DNA of 7,511 bases from Anaerolineales bacterium (GCA_020847355.1 JADLCG010000099.1:1-7511); one strand, 5' to 3'; shown: positions 1-6,639, numbered from the stretch's first letter. Made by a program: numbers and translations. The notes: generated from the letters alone by a model not told the origin.

Positions 1-122
1 AGATCTTCTTTAAGGCAAAGCGGAAAAAATAACAACGAAGGCAGGTTGCAACATAACAAAATAAATAAAAGGATAGTTAGTAATCTCGTTAGTTTTTTGT
101 TACTTTTGAGTTTTTCAATCAT
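1..122 (-). CDS. Partial CDS, unknown protein with N-terminal signal or membrane anchor (3' end outside window)
   Basis: An ATG at 122-120 on the minus strand opens a frame with no stop for 40 codons, to the window edge. A consensus Shine-Dalgarno AGGAGG (131-136) sits 8 nt upstream, and a promoter-like pair lies further up at 251-279. The visible protein starts MIEKLKSNKKLTRLL, with five Lys/Arg in the first 13 residues. A strongly hydrophobic stretch follows (about residues 14-37, rich in Leu, Ile and Phe, with Cys at 24, 25 and 36), and then KED. This is the layout of a signal peptide or signal anchor, so I infer an exported or membrane protein. The Cys pair follows Leu-Leu and does not make a clean lipobox. 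Codons are clearly more AT-rich than in the genes to the right, which could mean recent acquisition. The mature part is outside the window, so the family cannot be named. The start is well supported by the SD. Confidence 0.68.
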   Translation of the reverse strand, partial: MIEKLKSNKKLTRLLTILLFILLCCNLPSLLFFPLCLKED

Positions 123-245
123 TTTGATTCCCTCCTTTCAAATTTATATTTATCAGCGTGGCATGTCCATTCCTTTATCTAAGCAAATTATACTCTCGTA
201 AAATATCAATACAAAATTTCTCCTTTGGGGTTTCCCCCGCAATGT
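123..245 (-). other. Long AT-rich 5' leader of the left-edge gene, with a small GNRA-type hairpin
   Basis: If transcription starts near 244, as the promoter at 251-279 predicts, the mRNA carries a leader of about 120 nt before the ATG at 122. Close to its 5' end it reads GGGG-GAAA-CCCC (238-227), a 4-bp stem closed by a GAAA tetraloop. An unused SD-like AAAGGAG (226-220) follows at once. The rest is AT-rich and I recognise no riboswitch class in it. The segment beyond the promoter (280-374) holds nothing I can name. Confidence 0.35.
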
Positions 246-250
246 GCTTT

Positions 251-279
251 ATACTATACCCCCTCTCCTGATTTGTCAA
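251..279 (-). promoter_or_regulatory. Sigma70-type promoter for the left-edge gene
   Basis: On the minus strand a perfect -35 hexamer TTGACA (279-274) is followed after 17 bp by TAGTAT (256-251) as the -10. An overlapping TATAGT is a better -10 match, but its spacing is only 15 bp. The predicted start is near 244. The element points at the ATG at 122, which also has a strong SD, so the two signals support each other. It is a sequence match only. Confidence 0.55.
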
Positions 280-374
280 GACAACTTTTGAGCGTTTGCT
301 CTTATATCACCGCCCCATTGACATGCACATCTATCGTCGCAGTGGGCAAGCCAGTTACTCACGTCCCCTATAAC

Positions 375-407
375 AAGCTGACCTGCCCTATCTAGGCAGG
401 TCAGCTT
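375..407 (-). terminator. Hairpin terminator behind the molybdoenzyme gene
   Basis: A perfect 13-bp inverted repeat (375-387 AAGCTGACCTGCC, 395-407 GGCAGGTCAGCTT) with a 7-nt loop begins 9 nt after the stop codon of the minus-strand gene at 417. The tail on the minus strand (GTTATAGG) is only weakly T-rich. On the plus strand the stem is followed by a pyrimidine-rich TTTCCTTCCTCTT, so it might also stop transcripts coming from the left. Position and stem strength support a terminator, while the poor U-tract lowers confidence in a simple intrinsic one. Confidence 0.6.
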
Positions 408-416
408 TCCTTCCTC

Positions 417-1058
417 TTAACCGAATCTTTCTTCGCGCCAGACATCGCCGCGATTATGATACCCCGCCTGCTCCCAAAATCCGCGTTTATCTTGCGACAT
501 AAATTCCAACGCCCTCACCCATTTCGCGCCTTTCCAGAAATACGGCGTTTCAAGGTCTTCGCGTCCAGCCATAAAACCGACAACCCCGCGCAAGGGATAA
601 CCATGTTCCGGCGTGAGCGCTTCGCCGTTCAAATGCGTCGCCAACAAAAATGTATCCTGCAAGACCACTTCCAAAGGCAAGTTGACCGTGAAGCCATATT
701 CCGCATGTTGCATCACATGTGTAGCTGTGGATTTAATTTTGAAGAAACCATTTTCTATCAAAGCCTTTACTGAAACGCCTTCCCAAACCGTATTGAATTT
801 GCTCCAACGCGTCACGCAATGAATATCCATTTCAATTTTTGTACGCGGCAATTGATTGAACTCATTCCAGTCCCAGCGCTTCTCTTCTTCCACCTCGCCC
901 CATACGCGAAAATCCCAAGTCGCCGGATTAAACGCCGGCACGGGTCCGTAATGCAACACTGGAAACTTCTGCGTGAGGGCTTGCCCAGGCGGGAGCCGCC
1001 CCTCAGCGCGCATTTGGTCTTCCTGTCGGCGGCGATCCTGACCGTCAAATTGAAACAT
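417..1058 (-). CDS. Sulfite-oxidase-like molybdopterin-dependent oxidoreductase
   Basis: This 213-residue protein matches the stand-alone molybdopterin-binding domain of the sulfite oxidase superfamily (Pfam oxidoreductase molybdopterin-binding). DIHCVTRWSKF (residues 78-88) carries Cys81 (codon 818-816), the expected protein thiolate ligand of molybdenum. WEGV (92-95), HGYPLR (152-157) and FWKGAKWVRALEFM (174-187) are further family landmarks. The C-terminal GYHNRGD..REERF is an ending I associate with small cytoplasmic members. No signal peptide, Tat motif, heme domain or membrane segment is visible. The enzyme is therefore probably cytoplasmic and must use another electron partner, which is not in this window. 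The true substrate is unknown; sulfite, a sulfoxide or another oxyanion are all possible. The start is supported by GAGGTG (1068-1063) placed 4 nt before the ATG. The gene is divergent from the channel gene and ends in a hairpin at 375-407. Confidence 0.88.
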   Translation of the reverse strand: MFQFDGQDRRRQEDQMRAEGRLPPGQALTQKFPVLHYGPVPAFNPATWDFRVWGEVEEEKRWDWNEFNQLPRTKIEMDIHCVTRWSKFNTVWEGVSVKALIENGFFKIKSTATHVMQHAEYGFTVNLPLEVVLQDTFLLATHLNGEALTPEHGYPLRGVVGFMAGREDLETPYFWKGAKWVRALEFMSQDKRGFWEQAGYHNRGDVWREERFG

Positions 1059-1084
1059 GCTTCACCTCGCTAATAATTAACAGA

Positions 1085-1105
1085 ACATTCTACATTCTAC
1101 ATTCA
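1085..1105. repeat. Three tandem copies of a 7-mer in the divergent promoter region
   Basis: ACATTCT-ACATTCT-ACATTCA occurs 27 to 47 nt upstream of the molybdoenzyme start codon. On the minus strand it reads TGAATGT-AGAATGT-AGAATGT and contains two overlapping -10-like TAGAAT hexamers. It could be part of a promoter, an operator for a direct-repeat-binding regulator, or a slippage tract. I found no convincing -35 for the minus-strand gene. Confidence 0.4.
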
Positions 1106-1178
1106 GTAGATCTAAATCCTTAAGCAAATATTACCTGAAAAGCCGCAATCTCGCCCACTCGAAAAAAATAATTGCTCG

Positions 1179-1184
1179 TATAAT
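1179..1184 (+). promoter_or_regulatory. Candidate -10 box of the channel gene
   Basis: A perfect TATAAT lies at 1179-1184, predicting a start near 1191 and a leader of about 32 nt before the ATG at 1223. The -35 position (about 1156-1161, CACTCG) matches poorly and there is no TGn extension, so an activator or another sigma factor may be needed. The only other signal in the leader is the SD at 1211-1216. Confidence 0.35.
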
Positions 1185-1222
1185 TACAAAAAATATCTCA
1201 GCAAGCCGCAAGGAGGGAGTTT

Positions 1223-3115
1223 ATGAAAACTCCAAGTTTCAAACAAAAGCTTCAATACTGGTTCGATAATTTCATGGCGCGCGGCACAAGCGCGATGCTG
1301 ATCGGCTTATTCGTCCTCTCCGCACTGATTATCTTCATCGCCGCCGCGCTGGTCAAATTGACGAACACCGCGCCCAACGGCGAAAGCTTCCTCGAAGTAG
1401 CGTGGATGAGCTTATTACGCACGCTCGATTCCGGCACGATGGGCGGCGATACGGGCAGTCCCTTCTTTTTGCTGATGATGCTAATCGTCACTTTTGGCGG
1501 CGTTTTTGTAGTCAGCGCATTGATCGGCATCATCAACAACGGCATCGAAGATAAGATGGAAGAACTTCGCAAAGGCCGTTCGCTGGTTTTAGAAAACGAC
1601 CATACGCTCATTTTGGGTTGGACGCCGCAAATCTTCACCATCCTCTCCGAATTAATCCTCGCCAACGAGAGTCGCAAAAGCGGCGCGGTCATCGTCGTTT
1701 TAGCCGACCAAGATAAAGTCGAGATGGAAAGCGCGATCAACGACCGCATTTCTGATTTCAAAAATACGCGCATCATTTGCCGTTCGGGCAATCCCATTGA
1801 TCTCAACGATCTCGAAATCGCCAGCCCGCACACGGCGCGCGCAATCGTCGTCCTCGCAGAAGGCGCGGATTCAGATACGCAAGTAATCAAAATCGTCTTG
1901 GCGCTTACCAACAACCCAAACCGCCACGCCGAGCCGTATCACATCGTCACGCAAATTCGCGAACCGCAAAATATGAACGTGGTCAAAATGCTTGGCGCGA
2001 AAGACCGCGTGCTTCCGATTCTCACCAACGATTTGATCGCGCGCGTGGTTGCCCAAACCTCGCGGCAAAGCGGGCTGTCTATCGTCTATACCGAGTTGAT
2101 GAATTTTGGCGGCGATGAAATTTATTTCAAAGCCGAACCCGCCCTAGTTGGCAAAACTTACGGCGAAGCGCTCTTCGCATTTGAAACCTCCACGGTGATG
2201 GGCTTGCGCACCGCCAACGGCGCAGTGACGATCAACCCATCAATGGACACGCGCATTGAATCCGGCGATCAACTTTTCCTGATTGCCGAAGATGACGACA
2301 AAATTATTTTTACCGATTCACGCCCCACTCTGGACCTGAACCTGATTCATGAATCTAAAAAAGTTTCCACGCCCAAGCCAGAACGCGGGTTAATCCTCGG
2401 CTGGAATCGCTCCGGCGCCACCATCGTCCGCGAGTTGGATAATTACGTCCCCAAAGGTTCGCAACTAACGATCGTTTCGGATATTGACGATCTTGAAAAA
2501 CAAATCAAGTCGGAGTTCGGCAAACTTACCAATCAAAAAATCACAATTCTGGAAGGCGATATTCGCAACCGCGATTTACTCGAAAAGCTAGAAGCCTCCG
2601 AGTATGACCATGTCATCGTTTTGGCATACAGCCATCTGGAAGTGCAAGCCGCAGACGCCATCACCTTAGTGGCGCTTCTCCACCTGCGCGACATCGCCGA
2701 AAAAGACGAGACGCCGTTCTCTATCGTCAGCGAAATGCTTGACTTACGCAACCGCGAATTAGCGGAAGCGGCGCAAGTGGACGACTTCATCGTCAGCGAA
2801 CACTTGATCAGTTTGATGATGACGCAACTCTCCGAAGACGCAGAATTGCTCGACGTTTTTACCGATATGTTCGCACCGGAAGGCTCGGAGATTTATCTCA
2901 AACCGATTAGCGATTATATTGAACTGGGGCAGGCGCTTAATTTTTATACTATCCTTGAAGCCGCGCGCCGCCGCGGCGAAACCGCCATCGGCTATCGCTT
3001 AATGGATCAAGCCAGTCATGCGGAAAAGTCCTACGGCGTTCACACCAACCCTAAAAAATCGGAGAAAATTTCTTTCTCCGCAAACGATAAAATTATCGTG
3101 CTGGCTGAAAAATAG
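1223..3115 (+). CDS. CASTOR/POLLUX-like ion channel with tandem RCK domains
   Basis: This 630-residue membrane protein resembles the CASTOR/POLLUX/DMI1 ion channel superfamily. Known plant members are nuclear-envelope cation channels; the role of the bacterial ones is largely uncharacterised. Order: a short basic N-terminus; TM1 (about 22-46); a pore-loop segment (about 55-77) with LRTLDSGTMGGDTG (65-78); TM2 (about 81-106); then the linker IEDKMEELRKGRS (108-120). RCK1 (about 127-365) opens with HTLILGW (127-133). RCK2 (about 387-630) opens with RGLILGWNRSG (388-398). Both are Rossmann-like regulatory domains that probably form a cytosolic gating ring in a tetramer. The canonical potassium filter T-V-G-Y-G is absent, so ion selectivity is open. 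A strong SD, AGGAGG (1211-1216), sits 6 nt before the ATG. The gene stands alone on the plus strand and ends 21 nt before the converging pxpA. A TrkA-type transporter subunit is unlikely because of the two-helix pore and the fused double RCK. Confidence 0.88.
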   Translation: MKTPSFKQKLQYWFDNFMARGTSAMLIGLFVLSALIIFIAAALVKLTNTAPNGESFLEVAWMSLLRTLDSGTMGGDTGSPFFLLMMLIVTFGGVFVVSALIGIINNGIEDKMEELRKGRSLVLENDHTLILGWTPQIFTILSELILANESRKSGAVIVVLADQDKVEMESAINDRISDFKNTRIICRSGNPIDLNDLEIASPHTARAIVVLAEGADSDTQVIKIVLALTNNPNRHAEPYHIVTQIREPQNMNVVKMLGAKDRVLPILTNDLIARVVAQTSRQSGLSIVYTELMNFGGDEIYFKAEPALVGKTYGEALFAFETSTVMGLRTANGAVTINPSMDTRIESGDQLFLIAEDDDKIIFTDSRPTLDLNLIHESKKVSTPKPERGLILGWNRSGATIVRELDNYVPKGSQLTIVSDIDDLEKQIKSEFGKLTNQKITILEGDIRNRDLLEKLEASEYDHVIVLAYSHLEVQAADAITLVALLHLRDIAEKDETPFSIVSEMLDLRNRELAEAAQVDDFIVSEHLISLMMTQLSEDAELLDVFTDMFAPEGSEIYLKPISDYIELGQALNFYTILEAARRRGETAIGYRLMDQASHAEKSYGVHTNPKKSEKISFSANDKIIVLAEK

Positions 3116-3122
3116 TCAAATC

Positions 3123-3153
3123 AGCGGCAGTCGCCCTCAAAGCGACTGCCGCT
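3123..3153. terminator. Shared hairpin terminator between converging genes
   Basis: A perfect 12-bp inverted repeat (3123-3134 AGCGGCAGTCGC, 3142-3153 GCGACTGCCGCT) with a 7-nt loop lies just after the channel gene stop codon (3113-3115). The last codons and the TGA stop (3139-3137) of the converging pxpA lie inside the right arm and the loop. On the minus strand the stem is followed by GATTTGACTATTTTT, a moderate U-tract. On the plus strand the tail is GCTTGCTTAAGCC, which is weak. The most economical reading is one bidirectional terminator serving both genes. Confidence 0.65.
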
Positions 3154-3856
3154 TGCTTAAGCCAATCAAGCTAACTTTCTCCCGCTCCAAAACAACTCGC
3201 AACAATTGAGCGTTCTCAAGCGCTTGGGGATGATCGCCATGCAGGCACAAAGTATCCAGCCTGCCGCCGTGAATTAGTTTTAGCGCGTGCTTAGCAATCT
3301 CAAGCGGCGCTTCAATCACTGCCCCAGCAACGCTTCTAGATATTAAACTTCCGTCCGCGTTATAGCGCCGATCGGGAAAGCCCTCGCGCGCCACCTGCAA
3401 TTGATTTTCAAGCCCCGCCTCGATTAATTTTGAATTCGCCAAGCCCACTAAAATCAAATTTTCATCAACCTCTCGGACTGCCCGCGCAATTGCCATTGCC
3501 AAATCATAGTCTCCAGCCGATTGGTTGTATAAAGCGCCGTGCGGCTTGATATGAGTCAACTCAACCGCTTCGACTTTGGCAATTTCAGCCAAAGTTTTAA
3601 TTTGATCGAAGACCATCCGCTCCGCTTCTTGTGGCGCGAGATTCATTTCCCGCCTGCCAAAATTTTCGCGATCCTCCCAGCTTGGGTGCGCCCCAACCTT
3701 AACCTGAAATTGTTTAGCCAACCGAACCGTCTCGCGCATGGTGAATTCATCTCCGGCGTGAAAGCCGCAAGCGATATTCGCGGAAGTGATCAAAGGCATA
3801 ATTGCCGCATCATTCCCTGCGCCTTCGCCCAGATCGCAGTTTAAATCTATTTGCAT
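3137..3856 (-). CDS. pxpA: 5-oxoprolinase subunit PxpA (LamB/YcsF family)
   Basis: PxpA acts with the PxpB-PxpC pair in the cytoplasmic, ATP-dependent opening of 5-oxo-L-proline (pyroglutamate) to L-glutamate. The 239-residue product is near the usual length of the LamB/YcsF family (about 245-255). It shows the landmarks in order: DLNCDLGEG (4-12), ANIACGFHAGD (26-36), GAHPSWEDRENFGRR (55-69), THIKPHGALYN (101-111), VAREGFPDRRYNADGSL (155-171) and TLCLHGDHP (202-210). The acidic and histidine residues in these blocks fit the family's predicted active site. The ATG overlaps the end of pxpC by 10 nt and has no SD (upstream GCGCAACC), so translation is probably coupled to pxpC. It is the last gene of the rlmD-like-pxpB-pxpC-pxpA operon, and its stop lies within the shared terminator hairpin. 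Confidence 0.95.
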   Translation of the reverse strand: MQIDLNCDLGEGAGNDAAIMPLITSANIACGFHAGDEFTMRETVRLAKQFQVKVGAHPSWEDRENFGRREMNLAPQEAERMVFDQIKTLAEIAKVEAVELTHIKPHGALYNQSAGDYDLAMAIARAVREVDENLILVGLANSKLIEAGLENQLQVAREGFPDRRYNADGSLISRSVAGAVIEAPLEIAKHALKLIHGGRLDTLCLHGDHPQALENAQLLRVVLEREKVSLIGLSKRQSL

Positions 3857-4761
3857 GGTTGCGCCAACTCGCTCACCAGCGCTTTATATTTGGCTTGCGC
3901 TTCTTCCAACTGCGCTTCCCTAAAGCGCAATTGGCTCACGCCCGCTTCGCATTGCGCCAAGATCGGCAAATCCGCCGCGATCAGATTGCCAATTTTAGGG
4001 TAGCCCCCCGTCGGCGGAGCGTCCGCCATCATCACCATCGGCTGGCCTTGATTCGTGATTTGAATACTGCCCATCGTCATACCTTCCGAAATCAATTCGG
4101 TTTTATCAAGAGTTTCAACGGCGCGCCCTGCCAAGCGGTAGCCCATACGGTCAAAAGATTTACTCACAGCGTATTCGCTTTCAAAAAAAGAGTTATTAAA
4201 ACGCGCGCCTTGCGGACCCGCAATCACCGCGAGCGTTGGCGTTTGGCTATAAGGCATCAATTTATGCGCGGAAAAATTACGCGCCGCGAGTTTAGCTAAT
4301 TCAAGCGTTGGTTTTCGATTTTCTAAAATATCTCCAACCTTCAGCAGGTTTCCAATTCCGCCGCGCAGATACGCAGAAGTTGAGCCTAAAATTTGCGGCG
4401 CTTCAAAACCGCCCGCAATGCTCAAGTATGCCCAATTCCCTCCGCTTGTTTTTTTGATTTGTACGCTCCAACCGGCGCGCACATAAAACGAAGTCCATAA
4501 GGGAAACGTCCAAACATAATTTTGAATTTCAAAGCCTGCGCCTGTCGCCGCTAAAACGCAATCGCGCTTGGCGCGCAAAATCACGTCGCCTAAACCAATT
4601 TCAAGAACCGTAGAATTTTGCGGGTTATCCAATAAACGATTGGCGACTCGATACGCGAACCAATCCATTGCGCCGGAAACCGGCACGCCATAACGCTGAA
4701 AGCCTCTGCGCCCCGCATCCTGAAACGTAGCCATCCCTGAAACATCAACGACTTCAAGCAT
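3847..4761 (-). CDS. pxpC: 5-oxoprolinase subunit PxpC (biotin-dependent carboxyltransferase-like, KipA/AHS2 family)
   Basis: PxpC pairs with PxpB in the 5-oxoprolinase complex. The family was earlier named KipA or allophanate-hydrolase subunit 2, because it shares the cyclophilin-like fold of urea amidolyase. I place the start at the ATG at 4761-4759, giving 304 residues beginning MLEVVDVSGMATFQDAGRRG. Starting at 4836 would add 25 residues that only translate the 3' end of pxpB in another frame. The family conservation begins exactly at MLEV. Landmarks are GRRGFQRYGVPVSGAMD near residues 17-33, GGFEAP, GSTSAYLRGG, DRMGYRLAG, SEGMTMGSIQ and ADAPPTGGYPKIG. The gene overlaps pxpB by 8 nt and pxpA by 10 nt. 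No SD precedes it (ATTCCGCTCGCTGACGCTG), which suggests reinitiation. All conserved blocks look intact. Confidence 0.94.
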   Translation of the reverse strand: MLEVVDVSGMATFQDAGRRGFQRYGVPVSGAMDWFAYRVANRLLDNPQNSTVLEIGLGDVILRAKRDCVLAATGAGFEIQNYVWTFPLWTSFYVRAGWSVQIKKTSGGNWAYLSIAGGFEAPQILGSTSAYLRGGIGNLLKVGDILENRKPTLELAKLAARNFSAHKLMPYSQTPTLAVIAGPQGARFNNSFFESEYAVSKSFDRMGYRLAGRAVETLDKTELISEGMTMGSIQITNQGQPMVMMADAPPTGGYPKIGNLIAADLPILAQCEAGVSQLRFREAQLEEAQAKYKALVSELAQPCK

Positions 4762-5401
4762 CAGCGTCAGCGAGCGGAATAAATTTAACCGTATCGTTGG
4801 GCGCGAACAAAAACGGCGTTGGGCTGTTTGGATCAAATAATTTCAGCGCCGTCCAGCCGATGATCTGCCAGCCGCCCGGCGAAGCAAACGGATATATTCC
4901 AGTTTGCAAACCGGCAATCGCAACCGAACCAGCCCGAATGGAAGTCCGCGGCGTTGGCAGGCGCGGCATCTGCAAGCGTTCATCCAAAATCCCCAGATAC
5001 GGAAAGCCCGGCATGAAGCCCATCAAATAAACGCGGTATTCTTTTTCAGAATGGATTTGAATCACTTCCGCGATGGAAATATTATTCGCCAAGGCAACCG
5101 CTCCGATGTCGGAATTAGCGGCGTCGCCGTAACGCACCGGGACCTCAAGCCTGCGTCCGCTTTCCCGCTTCATTTCGCTTATCTGTTGCAGTTTCTCTTC
5201 CGTCACGGCTTTGATTTGTTGAAATGAAAAATGTAACGCATCATAATAAATCGTCAACGTACAATAAGCCGGGACAGTCTCAATAATTCCGTTGACATTT
5301 TGCAAAAGAAAATCCAGCGCATGAACTTGGCGATTGACCTGCGGATCAATCTGCGCGCCAAGTTCAACCAGCATTGCCGAATCGCCGAGCGGCTTGAACA
5401 T
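4754..5401 (-). CDS. pxpB: 5-oxoprolinase subunit PxpB (KipI/AHS1 family)
   Basis: This 215-residue protein is the partner of PxpC in ATP-dependent 5-oxoprolinase. In Bacillus the homologue KipI was first described as an inhibitor of the sporulation kinase KinA. Landmarks in order: FKPLGDSAMLVELG (2-15), VPVRYGD (87-93), a helical region with IAEVIQIHSEKEYRVY (110-125), then the long conserved block from 127 to 184 with LMGFMPGFPYLG, LPTPRTSIRAGSVAIAG and ASPGGWQIIGWT. The start codon shares one base with the stop of the methyltransferase gene (TGATG at 5403-5399), and no SD is present upstream. Translation therefore most likely depends on ribosomes finishing the upstream gene. The end overlaps pxpC by 8 nt. 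An allophanate hydrolase subunit would be the main alternative, but the adjacent pxpA argues strongly for 5-oxoprolinase. Confidence 0.94.
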   Translation of the reverse strand: MFKPLGDSAMLVELGAQIDPQVNRQVHALDFLLQNVNGIIETVPAYCTLTIYYDALHFSFQQIKAVTEEKLQQISEMKRESGRRLEVPVRYGDAANSDIGAVALANNISIAEVIQIHSEKEYRVYLMGFMPGFPYLGILDERLQMPRLPTPRTSIRAGSVAIAGLQTGIYPFASPGGWQIIGWTALKLFDPNSPTPFLFAPNDTVKFIPLADADA

Positions 5402-6639
5402 CAGCGTTCAAAAATAGAGATCGTTTCGATATGATACGTGTGCGGGAATAAATCAAACGGCGTAACTTGTTTGAGTTTATAACCGGCGGCGAGCAAACGC
5501 GCCGCATCGCGCGCCAGCGTGGCTGGGTCGCATGAAACATAAGCGAGCGTCCGCGGCTGGATTTGAATAATTGCGTCTAAGGCGTGTCTTTCAATGCCGG
5601 CGCGCGGCGGATCAACCAGCATGTAGATTTCGCCCTGTAGTTTTCCCGCCAAGCCGGGCAAAATTTCTTCGGCGGCGCCTTCATATAAATCTACATTATC
5701 AAATTCATCAAGGTTGATCGCAAAATCTTCGCAAGCGGATTCGGAAGATTCAACGCCAATCACGCGCCGGCATTTTGGAGCGAAGAATTTACTAAATAAG
5801 CCTGCGCCGCAATAAACATCCAGTAAAACTGTAGCTGAAGAAACTGGCAGTTCAGTCAGCAAATGTTTTGCCATTTTCTCAGCCATATTTGTATTGACTT
5901 GAAAAAAAGAACCCGCGGAAACATGAAATTCTTGATCCAGAATTTTAGCGGTTAGATAATTTTGCCCCGCGATCACGGCTGAATGTCCCGCGTAAAGATG
6001 CACCACTGAAACGTCGGCTTCAATTTCAAGCTCGGGCATTTCCGGCGTTTCAGATTCGAGAACGACCATTAATTCTTCGTCTGCCCCGCTACGCAAGGCA
6101 ACGCGATCTACCTCGTCTTTTGATTCAAAATCCAAATCATGCCACAGGCTTTGAATACCCATATCCGGCAGGTGACATTCTGTAACTGGAACGATAAAAC
6201 GATTCTGCGCGTCTACGAAACCAAGTTTTCCATCTGCGGTTAGATGAAACTGCACATGGTTACGATAATTCCATTCATGGTCCGATGGGACAATCGGCTT
6301 GACCGGCGGGTTTTCAATCTTGCCGATGCGTTTCAACTGGTCTATCAAAATTTCCGTTTTAGCTTTGAGTTGATTCTGATAAGCTAAGTTTTGATAATGA
6401 CAGCCCCCGCAAACGGCAAAGTGAATACATTTTGGTTTGATACGCTCGGGTGAAGATTCTAAAATCTCAATCAGTTCGCCGCGCGCAAAGCCTTTTTTCT
6501 CTTCAGTGAGCCGTACTTTTACTTTTTCCCTCGGCAAGCCAAACGGAACGAACACGGCGCGTCCATCGGGCAAGCGCCCCATGGCTTCGCCGCCATAGGT
6601 TAATTTTTCAAAGGTAATTTCATAGATGAGGTCAGGCAT
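5401..6639 (-). CDS. rlmD: RlmD/TrmA-family RNA (uracil-5)-methyltransferase with TRAM domain and Fe-S cluster
   Basis: This is a SAM-dependent enzyme that methylates C5 of a uridine in RNA. Order in the 412 residues: an N-terminal TRAM RNA-binding domain (about 3-62, FEKLTYGGEAMGR, then PFGLPREKV); the iron-sulfur cysteines C71, C77 and C80 (CIHFAVCGGC) plus a probable fourth ligand, C155 (TECHL); and a central RNA-binding part. The Rossmann methyltransferase domain follows, with LLDVYCGAGLFSKFF (272-286) for SAM, IGVESSE (294-300), DPPRAG (343-348), the catalytic nucleophile Cys370 in YVSCDPATLARD (367-378; codon 5532-5530), and HTYHIETI near the end. The family architecture is complete. 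The target, for example U1939 or U747 of 23S rRNA, cannot be decided from sequence alone, so the symbol is provisional. The ATG at 6639 has no SD and lies about 3 nt after the predicted transcription start. It is the first gene of the pxp operon and overlaps pxpB by 1 nt. Confidence 0.92.
   Translation of the reverse strand: MPDLIYEITFEKLTYGGEAMGRLPDGRAVFVPFGLPREKVKVRLTEEKKGFARGELIEILESSPERIKPKCIHFAVCGGCHYQNLAYQNQLKAKTEILIDQLKRIGKIENPPVKPIVPSDHEWNYRNHVQFHLTADGKLGFVDAQNRFIVPVTECHLPDMGIQSLWHDLDFESKDEVDRVALRSGADEELMVVLESETPEMPELEIEADVSVVHLYAGHSAVIAGQNYLTAKILDQEFHVSAGSFFQVNTNMAEKMAKHLLTELPVSSATVLLDVYCGAGLFSKFFAPKCRRVIGVESSESACEDFAINLDEFDNVDLYEGAAEEILPGLAGKLQGEIYMLVDPPRAGIERHALDAIIQIQPRTLAYVSCDPATLARDAARLLAAGYKLKQVTPFDLFPHTYHIETISIFER

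Noticed and set aside
123..250. Known riboswitch in the AT-rich leader
   Set aside because: Apart from the 4-bp GNRA hairpin I could not match conserved cores of riboswitch classes I know, so no class is claimed.
276..362. A 28-codon minus-strand frame starting with GTG at 362, rich in Cys and Trp
   Set aside because: It has no proper SD spacing, ends inside the -35 box of the left-edge gene and resembles nothing known.
272..373. Plus-strand open frame ending in HIYRRSGQASYSRPL, possible tail of a decayed gene
   Set aside because: It is only about 34 codons with no start signal and no recognisable domain, and the resemblance to any family is too vague.
1252..1914. Long minus-strand open frame opposite the channel gene
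   Set aside because: It is antisense to a well-supported channel gene and has no SD, family motif or sensible composition; it is a by-product of codon usage.
3802..4299. 165-codon plus-strand frame opposite pxpA and pxpC
   Set aside because: It is antisense to conserved pxp genes and its Arg/His/Phe-rich composition is typical of reverse-strand readings.
4762..4836. N-terminal extension of PxpC by 25 residues
   Set aside because: The extension only re-reads the pxpB 3' end in another frame. Family conservation starts at the ATG at 4761, and an 8-nt overlap fits the other junctions of the operon.
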